Assembly: GCA_037384885.1 (NCBI GenBank)
Contig: JARRNO010000015.1
Coordinates: 1 to 15,627, forward strand
Source of the DNA: JARRNO01 sp037384885
GTDB lineage: Bacteria; Acidobacteriota; UBA4820; DSQY01
Length of the DNA: 15,627 bases
Reading direction: 5' to 3'
Both the position numbers and the translations under genes were made by a program. Numbering within the stretch: the stretch's first letter is position 1; the number at the start of each line of letters is the position of its first letter. Shown here in pieces: positions 15,122-15,627 of this stretch. The notes below the pieces were generated by a model, which saw only the letters and a program-made list of their open reading frames with translations, had not been told where the DNA came from and made no database searches.

Positions 15122-15168
15122 GCCCCGGCGGCCCTCCATCACCTGGCCGGCCGTCGGGGCATTTTTTC
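15122..15168 (+). terminator. Intrinsic terminator after the C1 peptidase gene
   Basis: GCCCCGGCGGCC (15122-15133) pairs with GGCCGTCGGGGC (15149-15160), a 12-base-pair stem with one G-U pair and a 15-base loop, followed by ATTTTTTC. It lies 27 bases after the stop codon. Confidence 0.88.
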
Positions 15169-15212
15169 GTTGGGTCAGGAACGGTTAGGCCGCCTCGCCG
15201 CCCCTCCGCACC

Positions 15213-15241
15213 TTGACAGACACACCCGCGTCGTTCAGAAT
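15213..15241 (+). promoter_or_regulatory. Promoter of bacterioferritin gene
   Basis: A perfect TTGACA (15213-15218) is followed after 17 bases by CAGAAT (15236-15241). A second candidate is an extended -10, TGG then TAAAAT (15258-15266). Either gives a leader of about 60-85 bases. Confidence 0.55.
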
Positions 15242-15248
15242 AAAGACA

Positions 15249-15285
15249 TGAATGGACTGGTAAAATCATTGCAAATCGTCATTCA
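15249..15285 (+). promoter_or_regulatory. Inverted repeat in the bfr leader/promoter region
   Basis: TGAATGGAC (15249-15257) and GTCATTCA (15278-15285) are inverted copies with one extra base, flanking 20 bases that contain the TAAAAT element. It could be an operator or a hairpin; no clear Fur box is seen. Confidence 0.3.
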
Positions 15286-15287
15286 GC

Positions 15288-15311
15288 ACCCGCGGCCTCA
15301 GCCCTGCGGGT
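15288..15311 (+). other. Stem-loop just upstream of the bfr ribosome site
   Basis: ACCCGCGGC (15288-15296) pairs with GCC and GCGGGT (15301-15303, 15306-15311), nine base pairs with a 2-base bulge and a CTCA loop. It ends ten bases before the AGGAGG ribosome site. There is no T-run, so it is not a terminator. Confidence 0.5.
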
Positions 15312-15332
15312 ATCTAGTGTAGGAGGGAAACG

Positions 15333-15627
15333 ATGAAAGGAAGCACAAAAGTCCTGAGGGTTCTCAACCAGGCCCTCACAGAAGAACTCTCATCCATCAA
15401 TCAATACATGGTACAAGCCGAAATGTGCGATGACTGGGGCTATGACCGTTTGCACGGCTCGCTCGAGAAACAGGCCATGGATGAAATGCACCACGCCGAA
15501 TGGCTGATCCAGCGCATCATCTTCCTCGACGGCGCGCCGAACGTCTTCAAGCTAAACCCCTTCAAGATCGGAAACGACGTGAAGGCGATGCTGGCGGAAA
15601 ACCACAAGCACGAGCTTGAAGCCGTAG
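15333..15627 (+). CDS. bfr: Bacterioferritin, N-terminal part (runs off right edge)
   Basis: Bacterioferritin stores iron as a 24-subunit cytosolic shell with a di-iron ferroxidase centre and haem between subunit pairs. The 98 visible residues are about the first 60 percent of a usual 155-160 residue subunit and begin MKGSTKVLRVLNQALTEEL. Ferroxidase ligands E18, E51, H54 and E94 fall at the same numbers as in the E. coli protein, and the haem-ligating M52 is present in MDEMHHAEW. The remaining ligands (expected near 127 and 130) are outside the window. The ATG has AGGAGG (15321-15326) six bases upstream. It has its own promoter region and is separated from the peptidase gene by a terminator. 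Confidence 0.96.
   Translation, partial: MKGSTKVLRVLNQALTEELSSINQYMVQAEMCDDWGYDRLHGSLEKQAMDEMHHAEWLIQRIIFLDGAPNVFKLNPFKIGNDVKAMLAENHKHELEAV

Noticed and set aside
13646..15142. Long open frame antisense to the C1 peptidase gene, continuous with the DCC gene
   Set aside because: The recognisable DCC domain begins at 13645 with its own ribosome site. The upstream part mirrors the peptidase codons, as expected in GC-rich DNA, and shows no domain of its own.

Overview
The window is GC-rich and densely coding, with very short intergenic gaps. It carries 12 intact protein-coding genes and two genes cut by the window edges. No rRNA, tRNA, CRISPR, insertion sequence or prophage signature was seen. 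The gene set suggests a Gram-negative heterotroph: a POT-family peptide/proton symporter, a large membrane-anchored SpoIIE-type phosphatase, LemA/TPM envelope proteins, a secreted SpoIID-domain protein, a periplasmic C1 peptidase and a bacterioferritin. The overall flavour resembles Acidobacteriota, but this is inferred from architecture only and no marker gene settles it.

Layout. (1) Positions 5711 to 1, minus strand: a five-gene chain in which every junction overlaps by 8-17 bases. In order of transcription it is a SpoIIE/RsbU-type phosphatase, larB, a TrmN6-like methyltransferase fused to a Mut7-C RNase-like domain, pyrE, and a POT transporter running off the left edge. A clear sigma70-like promoter sits so close to the first ATG that the mRNA should be almost leaderless. 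(2) 5935-7323, plus strand: cysS, with its own promoter divergent from the first operon. (3) 9219 to 7346, minus strand: lemA, a YgcG-like TPM protein and a second TPM protein, forming a compact envelope-associated operon. (4) 9407-9586, plus strand: a 59-residue, very basic orphan protein with a strong Shine-Dalgarno sequence, a possible promoter and a good intrinsic terminator. (5) 9742-13264, plus strand: a radical SAM protein with a non-canonical CX10CX2C cluster motif, behind a promoter with a perfect TATAAT, then a secreted multidomain protein with a SpoIID domain. (6) 13645-13286, minus strand: a DCC-family thiol-disulfide oxidoreductase. (7) 13751-15094, plus strand: a secreted papain-fold peptidase followed by a strong intrinsic terminator. 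(8) 15333 to the right edge, plus strand: bacterioferritin with all visible di-iron ligands and the haem methionine.

How the genes work together. Peptide import (POT), a periplasmic C1 peptidase and cysteinyl-tRNA synthetase fit growth on peptides. The SpoIID-domain protein and the LemA/TPM set point to the envelope. The most unusual items are the methyltransferase-Mut7-C fusion, the atypical radical SAM enzyme, the orphan basic small protein, and the secreted SpoIID protein with flanking beta domains. No complete, clearly new multi-gene system could be demonstrated.
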